NCBI GenBank assembly: GCA_021209875.1
Contig: JAGYVD010000005.1
Span: forward strand, 806,001-870,000
DNA: 64,000 nt
Direction: 5' to 3'
From: Rosellinia necatrix
Taxonomy: Eukaryota; Ascomycota; Sordariomycetes; Xylariales; Xylariaceae
The notes below the pieces were generated by a model that saw only the letters and a list, made by a program, of their open reading frames with translations, ran no database searches and was not told where the DNA came from. This document shows, piece by piece, positions 9,692 through 21,293 of the stretch (positions within the stretch are counted from its first letter, which is position 1; each line of letters opens with the position of its first letter). A program made the position numbers and the translations under genes.

Positions 9692-12679
9692 ATGTCCATC
9701 CATCCGTTGCCCGATAGTGTGATTGCCCAGATCAAATCATCGACTGCCATTACGACTCTCAATGGAGCCGTCTGTGGCCTGTTCAGAAACTGCCTCGATT
9801 CTAGAGCCACAAGAGTAACTATATCTATAGACTATGCACGGGGAGGCTGCTCCGTCGAGGACGATGGACTGGGGATACTTCCTGCTGAGTTTAAGCCGAG
9901 CGGTGGCCTAGGCAAGCTGCATTGTAAGCTCGGGCAGTCCTGTTTGCGTGCATCATTTATCATTTTGTTCGGCTGACATCCTCCGTGAAGACACTTCCAA
10001 GTACCCTGCGCATGAATGTGTTCATGGGAAGTCTGGCGCGTTCTTAGCATCATTGGCGTCATTATCGCTCATGTCAATTACTTCTCGCCATCACAAGTAT
10101 CATACCCACAATTCGATACAAATCCATAATTCGGACATCCTGGCTCGACACACCCCTTCACCCCCCGACCAGAGGCTGCTCAGCTTTTCTCATGGCACGA
10201 GAGTAACGGTGAGAGACCTCTTCGGCTCGATGCCAGTCAGAGTGAAACAGAGAGCCATTGATGCAGAGAGGGGTGTGCATTCTAAGTATTGGGAATCTCT
10301 TAAACGGGACATTACTGCACTAATGCTTGCCTGGGATGGCCACGTTTCAGTATCCGTCCGAGAGGGCACAAACAGGTGGACATTTTCTGTCTGCGGCGCT
10401 CAAGCGCATCGAGACAGCGAACACTTGGTGTCCGACATAACTGCGAAGGTATCTAGGATCTTGCGCCAAGCCCGACTTTCTGATGAGAACCATCCAGAAT
10501 CTTGGGTCCCGCTGAGGGCTTCGGCAGGCAGTCTATCGATTATCGGGGCGGTGTCGCTGCACCCTACCGCAACGAAACGAGTTCAGTTCATTAGTATAGG
10601 GATCCGCCCGGTGCCCAACGAGCATGGCTCGAATGTTCTATATGAGGAGATCAACCGAATCTTCTCTAACTCAAGTTTCGGTGTAGAGGAATCGGATAAA
10701 ACTGCCGGTCAAGAACATGAAAAAGAGGTAAATGAGATGAGAGGGTTTACTAATCAAGAACTCAGGGGCCGAAAGGGGGTGGATCGTTGGCCGATGTTTT
10801 TTTATTAACATCCACATTGGAGAGAGCGCAAGTCCCATTGAAGGCAAGGAGATCGATGAACTCCTTGAGGAAAGCTACGGAAACCTAATTGCCATAATGG
10901 ATATGCTGAAAGCAGTGATCTACGAATTTTTGAGGAAGTACTATTTTCGCCCTACACGTGGCAGAAGCAGAAGCATGAGAAATAAAATGGCGAACAAAGG
11001 CTCGCGATCGAATTCCGCTCGGGGGACTCCGTCTGGCGAGTCTGATTCGAGACCGGTATCTGCAATTGGAAGTCTCAAGAAACATCCGGTGGGGGACCTA
11101 GCCACGACAAAGCTTCATATTCGTCGCGACCATGAATCACGGCCACGGCCAGAATCCCCATTCAATCTCTGGTCCCGAATCAAATCTGGCTCGCCCCAGG
11201 TGGTACAAAGGAACAGGGAAATCGACAAAAAAGTTGACGGGTGACGAATATCAAACTTCGGATTCTTCCACAGGGCTGACCTCAAATCTCGGCAAAGGCA
11301 ACTGCGATCCTATCACTCCCCTTTTCGGCCTTGATGGGAGCTTGCTGCGGGCGCCTTTCGACGTACCACAGAGCATAGCTTCTAAGGCCGACCAAGGACA
11401 GCAATCTATAGGAGCAGAAGATGAACTCTCAGATCAAGATATTAGCTGGCAAAACCCAATCACGAATGAAACCTCACTTATAGACTCAAGAACCGGTTTC
11501 ATAAGAGGACTGGCAAGCGCCCGCCCGGAAGAAGGGAGTGGGAGTGGGAGCGGGAGAGCGAATCTTACACGTCGCAAACGACTTCGGGCACATGTTAAAC
11601 CAACTCCAGGTGGAAATAGGAGCGTGTGGCTAGATGAGCTGCTGTCGTCTTGGGAGAACCCCATTTTTAAAATCACGGAGCCTCGTATTCCAACTAGTTT
11701 TAGCGAGCAGCAGCAGTGTTCGGACCGGCTAATATCATCTTTTGGGGACGGTGCATGGCTTCGAGATCCTCGAAATTTACGACGACGTATTCAGAGCCGA
11801 GTGTCCAAAGCTGCGTTAGCCAGGGCCGAGATTGTCGCGCAGGTAGATCGAAAGTTTATTTTTGCCAAGGTTCCACTTGACTCATCTACCCGCGAAGTTG
11901 CATCAACACACCCAACGGCGTCTTTGTTAGTCATTATTGACCAACACGCTGCAGATGAGAGATGCCAGGTGGAATCACTGATGAAAAGCTACTTTACAGA
12001 CCCGACTAGGGGGGACGAGGCCATAGCAGCGTCGGGAACTCCGAGAGCGTGCGCGGAGGTGTTGGAACGGCCGTTGCAATTCGATATGTCGGCCCGGGAC
12101 GCGGCACAGCTCGAACGTACAACAGCACACTTTGCTCATTGGGGTATTCATTATCGTGTTGTGCCGGTATTTTCAACCAAACCTGATGGCTACAGACAGG
12201 TCGAGGTGACAAGATTGCCACCAAGTATAGCGGAGAGATGCCGAGTCGAGCCACGTCTCTTGGCTGAACTCGTTCGAGAAGAGGCCTGGAAGATGGATGA
12301 GCACAGCAAACGCGACCCTGGAGCTGGAGCGAAATCACACACCGCCCAAGAAAGCGAGGCTACTACCACACCACACTGGGTTACTAGGCTTCATGGGTGC
12401 CCTGAAGGAGTGCTGGATATGATTAACTCTAGGGCATGTCGTAGTTCGATTATGTTCAACGACCCCCTCTCTCCAGAGGAGTGCGCCGATCTACTAAAAC
12501 GTCTCGCGGATTGTGCGTTTCCTTTTCAATGCGCCCATGGCAGGCCATCGATGGTGCCACTGGTAGACCTAGGCGACAATATGGCTTACACGGCCAACCA
12601 AGGGAGACCAGAGATCTCGTTTGGGAAAGCGTTCCAATTATGGAATGCCGCAGGGCAGAAAAAGGATGGCGGAGATTAA
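9692..12679 (+). CDS. MLH3: DNA mismatch repair protein MLH3 (MutL family), frame broken twice
   Basis: Partner of MLH1 in the MutL-gamma endonuclease, which acts in meiotic crossing-over and mismatch repair in the nucleus. Exon 1 is 9692-9923; the rest runs from 9991 after a 67-base intron. The N-terminal GHL ATPase shows NCLDSRATRV, VEDDGLGI, GGLGKLHYTSKYP and HGKSGAFLASLASLS. The conserved RKGVDRWPMFF segment follows. The C-terminal part has the metal-binding motif DQHAADERCQVE, ACRSSIMF and CAHGRP, typical of a catalytically competent MLH3. Two one-base breaks interrupt the frame: the T7 run at 10797-10803 (directly between WPMFF and INIHIG) and the A6 run near 11227-11232. Dropping one base from each gives about 972 residues. 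In the ATPase motif the usual catalytic Glu before the Asn (ELxxN) reads Gly-Leu-Phe-Arg-Asn. This could be a pseudogene or an intact gene with sequence errors. Confidence 0.85.
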
Positions 12680-13051
12680 ATTGATTGGTATTTATTATGT
12701 ATTATCTGTATAACTAATTCTTCGTATAACTAATACATTCATTCTATTATGAATTAAATGCTTAGTGATATCACCCAGTTTCCATTGACTCTTTTGGTGT
12801 GGCTAGTGGGGCTCGTTTAGTTGCTTAGAAGGCCACAATGCGCAATGGCATGCGCACCGCCACATAGCGAGTACGAAGTTACTAGTGTAGGTTGGTTCAT
12901 TTGAAAAGGGTTCTTGGCAGGATGCGGTGACGTGTGACGGCCGTTCGCTCTGCACCAAAAAGCTCCCGCTGCAGGCTGCAGGCAGAGAGACACGGCGAAG
13001 CAGAACCCGGACAATGCCCATGTAGTTGTCGCGCAAACCTAAGCATGCACC
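12680..13051. other. short intergenic region before VPS11
   Basis: The AT-rich 3' flank of MLH3 is followed by the VPS11 promoter. No gene is seen. Confidence 0.5.
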
Positions 13052-16000
13052 ATGGCTTTGCTTTTGGTATGTTATATATTTTATGCCTTGCCAGATCTGC
13101 TAGATGCCCGCCCGCTCGACCGGATGGATTGCTGACCTCAACGCCCCGTCCCCCCCCCGGCCCAGTGGAAAGCATTCGACTTCTTCGAAGCCAGCCAGGT
13201 CAAGCTCGGCGACGACGAGACGCGATCATTCTTCGAAAACAACGAGACTTCCAGCGTGTGCTCCGGGTCCGACAGCCTGTTCCTCGGCAGCGACAATGGA
13301 TACGTGCGCATTATCGGCCCCAGCTGGAAGGTGGTCCGGAGTTTCCAGGCCCACGAGACGGGGCGCATCACCCACATGCGCCAGGTCGAGGGCACGAGCT
13401 TGTTGGTCACGGTTTCGGTATGGAGTCCCGCCTCCTTCCTCTCAGTCTTAGTTTCGGTCGCGCTGATAATGAATAGGAGGATCTGAGCAATGAACCGGTG
13501 CTCAAGGTCTGGGCCCTCGACAAGCCGGTCAAGAAGACGGGACTACCGACATGTCTGAGCACCATCAACATAAATAACGGCCGCAAGCAGTTCCCGGTAG
13601 GCGTGTTTACCCCTCCCGCAAGAATGGCACCATCTAACTCGGCGTGTTCATAGATATCTGCCTTCACCGCCCTTGACGATCTTTCCCAGCTCGCCGTGGG
13701 TTTCGCGAACGGGGCCGTTACCGTAATACGAGGCGACTTGATACATGACCGGGGCACCAAGCAGAGGGTCGTGTACGAATCCGAAGAGCCTATTACCGGG
13801 GTCGAGTTCGTGTCAGATGCCAAACTCACCACACTGTTCGTTGCGACTACCTCCAAGCTTTTAAAGCTGGCCATATCGGGAAGAGGGCAGGGGCAACCCC
13901 CACGGACGGTCGAAGACGCGGGGTGTGCCGCCGGGTGCATGACGGTGAACACCAAGACGGGCGATATTATCGTAGTCCGGGAAGACGCTGTCTATTATTA
14001 TACGATCGATGGCAGGGGGCTATGCTTCGCCAACGATGGGGCCACCACGCTTGTGTCGACCTTTGAGGAATACGTTACCATCGTTTCGCCGCCTTCAAAG
14101 AAGGATGGAGCATCGGATAATATGCGCAGACGGTTTGGTGGTGTCAGCACAGAGTCCTTGTTCAGTGCTGCCACCTTGACCATGATCGATCCGCAGTTGC
14201 AGATAGTTGCCCATTCAGAGACACTCATTTCGGAAGTAAAAGCACTCTTTCGGATTTGGGGTGACCTGTTCGTCTTGACTCAGGATGGCAAGGTGAGAAA
14301 GATTTCTCGACATACACGATAGGGTATGTGCTAATACCAGGCAGATCAATAGGTACCACGAAAAACCGCTTCACCAAAGGCTTGAACTCCTATATCAACG
14401 AAATCTATTTCCTCTTGCTCTCAGCCTGGCCCAGAAATTCGACATGGATGCGCAGCAACAAAACGTCATTTACAGGAGGTACGGCGATCATTTGTATCAA
14501 AAGGGAGACCACGATAGCGCTATGGCTCAGTACATCAAAGCGATCGACAATACTGAGCCTTCTCAAGTCATTCGCAAGGTAAATTCATCCCTCGAACTAC
14601 AATGGCCATTTCGCTAATAATCTCCCAGTTTCTTGATACGCAAAGAATTCATAATCTGATTGAATATCTCGAAGAATTGCATGAGCATCATAAAGCAACA
14701 GCAGACCATACCACGCTCCTACTAAACTGTTATGCAAAGCTCAAAGATGTTGAGAAGCTCGAAAAATTTATCAAATCCGAAGGGGATCTGAAGTTTGACT
14801 TGGAGACCGCAATTAACATGTGCAGGCAAGGAGGTTATTTCGAGCAAGCAGCATATCTCGCGACGAAGCATGGCGAGAGCGAATTAGTCGTGGATATCCT
14901 GATCGAAGACTCTAAGAATTATTCTGAGGCGCTGGATTTCATTTGGCATCTTGATGCCGAAACTGTTGGTACCCCCTAGCCCTGAGTTGGATTATAACTA
15001 ACAGTTGGTAGGCCTATACTTGCTTAATGAAGTATGCGAGAGTATTGTTAGAAAATTGCCCCAACAATACGGCTGAATTCTTCATTGAGTATTATACCGG
15101 TACATATAGACCAAAGTTGCACAGTACACCAATAGAAGCAGCCCTAGTATCATCCGGGAACCGTTTGGTAGCCGGCGCTGCTACTGCTGTTCAAAATCTT
15201 ACGAGTTTGCTGCCCCTACCTTACATGGGGACATCTAACTCCCCTTCGCCGGCCACGCAAGGGGAGAGTCAGCCCGTAGTGGGCAATCACACACCAACTG
15301 TCGAATATAATGATGATTCCGTTCCAAAATATACCCCTCCTCCGCCGCGTTCCGCCTTTTCATCCTTTATCGATCATCCCGATGAGTTTATTGTTTTTCT
15401 CGAGGCATGTCTTAAGTCCGGCTCCCTGGGAGAAGGGGATAAGGCTGATATCTATACAACATTGTTTGAAATGTACCTCCATAAAGCGAAGGACGGTAAA
15501 GGGATACAGAAGGAAGAATGGGAGATGAAGGCGAAGAAGCTCATAGAAGGGCACGACTTACCCATTGAAAATTCTAATGTGCTCCTCTTATCACATCTCT
15601 CCGATTTCCGCGATGGTACAACGCTTGTGAAAGAGCAATCGGGCCTTCTCTTCGACATCTTCCGGTCATACACTTCAGCCAAGGACACACGCGGGGCGAT
15701 TAAAGCCCTACGAAAATACGGACCACGGGAACCCGAACTTTACCCTGCCGCCCTCGCATACTTCACTTCAGATCCCCGCATCCTCGACGAGGCAGGCCCA
15801 GAGGAGCTCGCGAACGTCCTAAAGAAAATTGACGATGATGGTCTCATGGCCCCGTTGCAAGTCATCCAGACGCTAGGATCCAACGCTGTTGCGACCATGG
15901 GCATGATCAAGCCGTATTTACATGAGACGATTACCCGCGAGCGTCGTGAGATCGCTGCCAACAAGCGGCAGATCGCCTCATTTAGGAAAGAGACCGAACA

Positions 16001-16358
16001 GAAGCGTGTTGAGATCGCAGAGCTCGGCAGCAAACCTGCCGTCTTCCAGGCCCAGAGGTGTCCGGGGTGTGGCGCTCCGTTAGATTTACCAGTCGTACAC
16101 TTTCTATGCAAGCACAGTTTTCACCAGCGGTGTCTCAAGGTTGACAGTGCGGCTGGAGATGGTGATGGAAGCGACGGGACGGAGTGCCCTGTCTGTGCCG
16201 CAAACAACGCGGCCGTGAAAGCTATGAAACGCGGGCAGGAAGAGAGGGCCGAGCGCCACGATCTATTCCGCGATGCGCTTAGCAGGGGTGACGAACGCTT
16301 CAAGACAGTCGCGCAGTGGTTTGGTCAGGGAGTAATGGGGGCCAATGGGCTGGAATAA
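13052..16358 (+). CDS. VPS11: vacuolar protein sorting protein VPS11 (Pep5), HOPS/CORVET core
   Basis: Core subunit of the HOPS and CORVET tethering complexes at the vacuole/endosome; it may also act as a RING ubiquitin ligase. Inferred exons are 13052-13066, 13166-13417, 13477-13596, 13654-14292, 14345-14578, 14629-14964 and 15012-16358, giving 980 residues, the normal family length. The first coding exon is only 15 bases (MALLL) and joins to WKAFDFFEASQVKL. An N-terminal beta-propeller (SLFLGSDNGYVRII) is followed by an alpha-solenoid/clathrin-repeat region (AMAQYIKAIDNTEPSQVIRK, ALDFIWHLDAETAYTCLMKY). A coiled-coil leads to a RING-H2 finger from about residue 882 (CPGCGAPL, CKHSFHQRCL, ECPVC). 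Intron 6 (14965-15011, 47 bases) has the unusual donor GTTGGT, but only this choice restores the conserved ETAYTCLMKYARVLL junction. Confidence 0.93.
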
Positions 16359-16385
16359 GAGGGATTATATCATATAGCATGGTGC

Positions 16386-16391
16386 AATAAA
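16386..16391 (+). terminator. AATAAA polyadenylation-like signal after VPS11
   Basis: AATAAA about 28 bases after the VPS11 stop codon. Position and sequence fit a poly(A) signal, though fungal signals are loose. Confidence 0.4.
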
Positions 16392-16718
16392 CAGATAGTA
16401 TGATGCCTAAGGATATAAGGTGTCCACCCCTCTATCTTTATATCTACCTGCTTCTCGCTCTATCTAACGCAAGGGATGGCCGCCGCTGTGAAATGCCGAT
16501 CCAGGTATTTAGAAATAGTAGCAGTATACATGTGTGACTAATCTAAACCCTTTAGTAGGACGAGGAGATGGAGCCTAGCTCAAATATCATACACAAGTAT
16601 TTGGATCCGAATCTTCGGCCACTTTCGCTCACCTTTATTATGTGTGTATGTTTGTCAATAGGTGCAACCGCAACCCTCACTGGTCGTCATGCCCCCTTCC
16701 CCTCCCCCTTCCCCCTTT
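16392..16718. other. intergenic between convergent VPS11 and lipoate ligase
   Basis: The shared 3' flank of two genes pointing at each other. Nothing else is seen. Confidence 0.5.
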
Positions 16719-16962
16719 CTAACCACCAACGCCGAAAAGCCCATTCAGCCAGCGTCCGACGGCCTCGTTCCCGGCGCCGACGCGCGTGCGCCAGTCATCA
16801 ATACGATGTAAATACGCGCCCTTCAAAGAGTCTGCTAATTTGCCGCCGTCACCATTACCGTCGCCATCACCACCAGCATCCCCCGAACCCACGCCGGACG
16901 ACACGACGGCGACCTCGGTGATCTGCCCGTGCCGCACGGTCATGCGCAGCCCCGACGACGAC

Positions 16963-16994
<32 letters not shown>

Positions 16995-18510
16995 CGACAA
17001 CGACGACGATAACAACGACGGCAGGTCCGCGGGCGGGTCGGGGCGCGGCCGCGGGTCGTCGGCCGTGGGGCGCGAGGCGAAGACGAACTGCGGCGTCTGC
17101 CCGTAGACCCAGTCGCGCGACATCAGCTCGGCGATGCCGGCCCAGACCTCGGGGATGTGGTTCGCGTCCGTGGCGTCGAGGATCTGCGTGTTCCCCTTCC
17201 CCTTCCCCTTCCCTCCGTCGATACCACCACCGCCGTCACCACCGCCGCCGTCACCGCCGCCGCCGCCGCCGTCGTTGTTGTCGTCGTCGTTGTCGTCGTC
17301 GTTGTTGTTGTTGTTATCGTACAAGGCGCGGAACTCGGAGACCACGGCGGCCTCGAAGGCCGCGTTGGACACGACGCCGCCGTCGTCGCCGCCGATGCCG
17401 CCGACGTTGCGCACGCGCGACCGCACGCTCTCGACGCCGCGCGCCAGAATGTACGGCGCCGCGGGCGAGCGCAGAAGGTCGCCCATCGCCCGCAGGTGCG
17501 GGGACGAGAGCAGGCACGTGCCGTGGTGCAGAGACCGCGTCCGCGTCAGCTTGTACGCGGACCCCGAGATCTTGAACGTCTGGACGCCGCCACTACTACT
17601 ACTACTACCACCACCACCACCACCACCACCACTGCCGGCCCCTTCCCTTCCCCTTCCCTTCCCCTTCCCCTTCCCTTCCCTTCCCTTCCTCGTCCGCGGG
17701 CACGTCGAGCACGATGTCGTGCCGCTCGTTGACGCGCACCGTGGCGGTAGCGGTAGCGGCGGTGGTGGTGGTTGTCTTCGCCAGGAGTTTCCGCAGCGCC
17801 CGCGCCACCATCTCGGCGTGCTTGTCGCGGCTGAAGGCCGCCGGCGGGCAGATCACGCTGTAGTTGACGTTGCCGGCGTCGTGGAACACGGTGCCGCCGC
17901 CGGACCGCCGCCGGACGAGGACCACATCGTCGTTGCCGTCCGGGTCCGCCGCGGTGAACGTCAACGGTGGCCTGTTGTTGTTGTTGTTGTTGTTGTTCGC
18001 ATCCGACCCGTCCCCTATCGCGTCGGCGTCCGCATCTCCCGTCACTCTCCCCCTTGCCCCCGCCCCTGCCCTTGCCCCTGCTGCCGTCGTCGCTGCCGCC
18101 GCCCGCAGGCGCCGGAGGATGCCGCGCTGGTTGATGAGGCCGAGGTTCGCCTCGACCCACGGGTTCTGGTTGCGCCCGATGACGACGCAAGGGCGGTTCG
18201 TGTACAACAGCAGCACCACGGAGTCCGGGTGCGACCGCTGCAGCAGGAAGTGCTCGATCGACAGGTTCAGGTACGGGTCCGTGCTCCGCGATATGTACAC
18301 CTGGACCAGGTTGGCCGGGTGGGAGACGGCCTCGGCCGAGAAGAGGCGCGATGATGATGGTGACGATGGTGTTGTTGTTGTTGTTGTTGTTGTACTCGCC
18401 CACCACCGGCTTGGCGTAGACCTCACTCCGGCCAAGGCATGGTGATGATGATGATGATGATGATGATGATGTGCCGCTGGTAAGCGGTGGGAGAGGACCC
18501 GGAAGGCCAT
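16719..18510 (-). CDS. lipoate-protein ligase A-like, probably mitochondrial; many amino-acid runs; one frame break
   Basis: Attaches lipoate to 2-oxoacid dehydrogenase and glycine-cleavage subunits. The start [13 protein letters not shown] fits a mitochondrial leader. The LplA catalytic domain is clear: [88 protein letters not shown]-terminal lipoate-ligase domain follows ([25 protein letters not shown]). The protein is swollen by runs of His (near residue 15), Thr, Asn, Ala/Gly, Lys-Gly, Asp/Asn, Gly and Ser. The frame ending in a Trp run (ending near 17605) does not continue into [14 protein letters not shown]. One base too many, within the GGGAAG/GGT/AGT simple repeats at ~17580-17690, explains this. 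With it removed the product is ~596 residues. A 40-base GT...AG intron made wholly of repeat units would also fix the frame but looks unnatural. Confidence 0.85.
16961..17016. repeat. GAC/AAC trinucleotide repeat inside lipoate ligase
   Basis: GAC-type units on the plus strand, read as Ser and related codons on the coding minus strand. It is one of several expansions in this gene. Confidence 0.85.
18441..18471. repeat. (ATG)n repeat encoding an N-terminal poly-His run
   Basis: About ten ATG/GAT units on the plus strand, read as CAT (His) codons on the minus strand near the lipoate ligase N-terminus. Confidence 0.9.
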
Positions 18511-19906
18511 CAGATGCGATTTCAGGGCAAATCTTTCACTTAGACTTTTGCTATAATGGTACGAAATTCATCCTGTTACGGGTTTGGCGTGCCATTTATT
18601 TAAATATTATTGGTTTTGCAGTGTTTACGTCGGGTCAGAGCTGGGAGAGACGAATGAGAGTAAGTAACTTGGTGAAGTGAGTATTTGAGGCTGAAAATGT
18701 CGACCTCGATAGAGTTAATCCTAGCGTTAAATCGACGGTCTTAGATTAGTCTTGACAGTAATTATAGCCTGTGTGGGGTGGCATCCCGTAGACAGAGGCC
18801 CCTAATCGTAGATTGATTGATGCTCTACTTCTTTGACATTGGTGATTTGAGGCGGTGAGACTAGTTGGATCCGAGTTCTCTGCTGTCAAAGTATAGCACT
18901 GTCAAACGAATTGCACACTCGAATAATTAATAATTCGGGCCTGTAACTAAAGTAAGACTTGACAAGACCCTTGTACACTAGAAAGGTTCGCGGGGCTCCG
19001 ATTCGGAGGAGTGCCCCACCATAAACTTCCATGGAATTACTTCATCTAACTAACCTTAGTAGGCCAACCTAAGTCTGAACCTACTATACCACCATCCAAT
19101 TCACAGTCCACGGAACTACCTATATTTTCATTCTCCTTGCATCTGCTCTCACTCCTTGCCGGCATTGAGTTTGGAGCAGCGCTAAGGACGCCCATTATTC
19201 TGATAGTGCTGAACAAGGACTATGTAGAGGTCTAAGATTATTGCAACAAGACGATAGACCTGTATCCCCGACCCAGTCGTGCCAACTGAACTTACCTTGA
19301 TAAGTACTTGCCTTGAGAAGGACGGCGTAAAGGCCAGCAGTGGAAGTAGCTACAGCTAGGCACAGCTAGACAGTTAAGACAATTGGCCCTGTCGCTGCGG
19401 GAGCCATGGCCGAGAAATATCTGAAGCCGGCATATGGTGTAGAGATTACCGCCTTCGTCGAGGTCATGACTTCTTGAGTTATCATGGGCAACGTGATGTA
19501 GTAGATGGCTAGCCTTGAGGCTAGAAGACATCTACCGCTACTACAACAGACGGCAGTACCAGGGGAACACGGCGCTTCCATGGAGACTATTTGGGCCATG
19601 AAATAGTACCAAAGGTTACTTTAGAATTACTAAAGAGGGGAGGAAATATGCTGGCGGCGTGTGTCCTGGACCACGGGACAGAAATGCAAAGGCCATGATT
19701 ATAAGCTAAAGAAGGCGCATCAAATTCAAAGAACATGACGAGCCTAGTATTATTTCGAAACCTACGATTAATGAATTATCAATCAATATGTGATAGGCAA
19801 CTAAACCTTCCACTTGTGATTATAAGTTATCCTGTTGACTGCGGTAACTTATTTCAGAGACATCAGACTCGTTATTTACATTTCCCCAGGAGTGATCGCA
19901 TCCGGA
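18511..19906. other. intergenic, AT-leaning, no gene recognised
   Basis: Holds the lipoate ligase promoter and the 3' flank of the membrane-protein gene. Short open frames at 19292-19599 have no family signal. Confidence 0.5.
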
Positions 19907-21293
19907 TCAGTATGTATGTCGTGTAGTAACAGGGCCCCCCGGCCTCGCCAATTCCGCCCAGTCTTGCACGTGAGGAGCATGGCTATCCTCCGGCCTCACC
20001 ATCTCTGCTAAGTCTTGTACGGGAGAGCTATAACTATCCCCAGGCCGATTTCGTTCGCCAGGACCGTTGCCCCGTTGTACTATCTCCATTTCATGCCCCA
20101 TGCCTTGCTCTGGGTCAACGCGTTCTGTAAACATGGAACGCATCCCCGCGAGCTCAAACGCGACGAGCATGCGACATGACAAAGCAGATATCAGATACCT
20201 AGCGATGATGAGAAGTGCGTCACGAGGCCCAATAAAGAGGAGGCCTGAGAGCACCGACGATCCGAATAATAAATGGAGAATGGCGGCCGTAGATAGAGCC
20301 CATGACCAGCTAACGAATAGTTTCTTTTCTTTGATGAAAAGAACCCTGATTGAATCCCCCGCCATAGCTGGCACCCGCTCAAATTTCACAAAGCTGGTCA
20401 GCAGACCAAGAAACCGTTGAAACCCTTCAGGGGGAGGTTCAGCCGGTTCTGCCGGTTCTGCGGCGTCGGTTCTGCGCACACGGAGCCAGAGCACGAATAT
20501 TCCCACGAAATGGAGGGGAATGCTGAGGAACGTCCAAACAAGGGGCGCGTATATGGTCTCAGCCCACCAGCAGCATACTTTTCCCACCATTAGCAAACGA
20601 GGATACCCAAACGAGAACTTGGATGATGTAGTCTATACCCGTCCTGATCCCTAGTTCCAGACTCAAGTGGGCGATGTTCGCGGCCGCCCCCACCGCGACG
20701 AGGTACTGGCCCAGCGCGACCACCCTTCTCATCCTCCTCAACTTGTCCCGAGATTCCAGGCCCGACGTCTTGAACTCGAACTGGCCGTTATTCAGCTGCA
20801 GCATCTTCTTCGGATCCCGAAAGCCAAACACCCTCTCCATGAATACCCCCGGGCTGGCGAAGGAGAGTATCAAGCCCAGCAACGGCCGACGGCCGACGAC
20901 GACCACCATGGCCAACTCGTCACTGCTCGCGCCCAGGAGGCTCAGGATGGTTGGCGTCAGGCCGAGGATGACCTGGGCCGACGAGGAAGCCGCCTTGATG
21001 TATTCGGACACGTTGTCCAGGAGGCATTTGACGACGGGCTGCACCAGCACGGTATGCTCGCCGCCGCCGCCGAGCCAGTCCCCCTCGAAGTCCTGCGGCC
21101 GGCCGGTGAGGTAGTTGGCGTATTGCTGGCTGCAGTTGTGGCGCAGGATATACGCGTACTTGTCGCCGTGCTGGGGGTAGAAACTCCGGAACTGCGAGGT
21201 GTATACGGCCGCTGAGCCGGAGGCGATGAATAGAGAAGATACTAGCAGGAGAATCGCGTTGGTACGGAGCCGCGAGGATGCTCCGATCGCCAT
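19907..21293 (-). CDS. multi-pass membrane protein of unknown function
   Basis: Two exons, 20639-21293 and 19907-20577, are joined across a 61-base intron with donor GTATAG, branch-like GCTAAT and acceptor AAAAG. They give 441 residues. The intron restores ELGIRTVCCWWAETIYAPL, whereas reading through it hits a stop. The protein begins with a signal-anchor or signal peptide (NAILLLVSSLFIASGSAA). A Cys/Asn-bearing lumenal segment (QHGDKYAYILRHNCSQQY) follows, then about five or six hydrophobic segments, among them QVILGLTPTILSLLGAS, LVWTFLSIPLHFVGIFVLWL and ALLIIARYLISALSC. The tail is hydrophilic and acidic with a short duplicated motif (PVQDLAEMVRPEDS / HVQDWAELARPG). It resembles uncharacterised membrane proteins of Fusarium-type fungi that I recall. 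No function is assignable. Confidence 0.8.

Noticed and set aside
10718..10748. A 31-base intron in MLH3 (GTAAAT...CAAG)
   Set aside because: Good-looking ends and branch, but shorter than normal fungal introns, and its removal destroys the conserved GVDRWPMF block. Kept only as an alternative in the findings.
16786..18445. Long plus-strand frames over the lipoate ligase (Asp-, Leu- or Val-rich)
   Set aside because: They are mirror readings of trinucleotide repeats and GC-rich coding on the minus strand; no family motif.
20559..20640. Apparent frameshift in the membrane-protein gene at an A4 run
   Set aside because: A normal 61-base intron (20578-20638: donor GTATAG, branch GCTAAT, acceptor AAAAG) explains it and improves the join.
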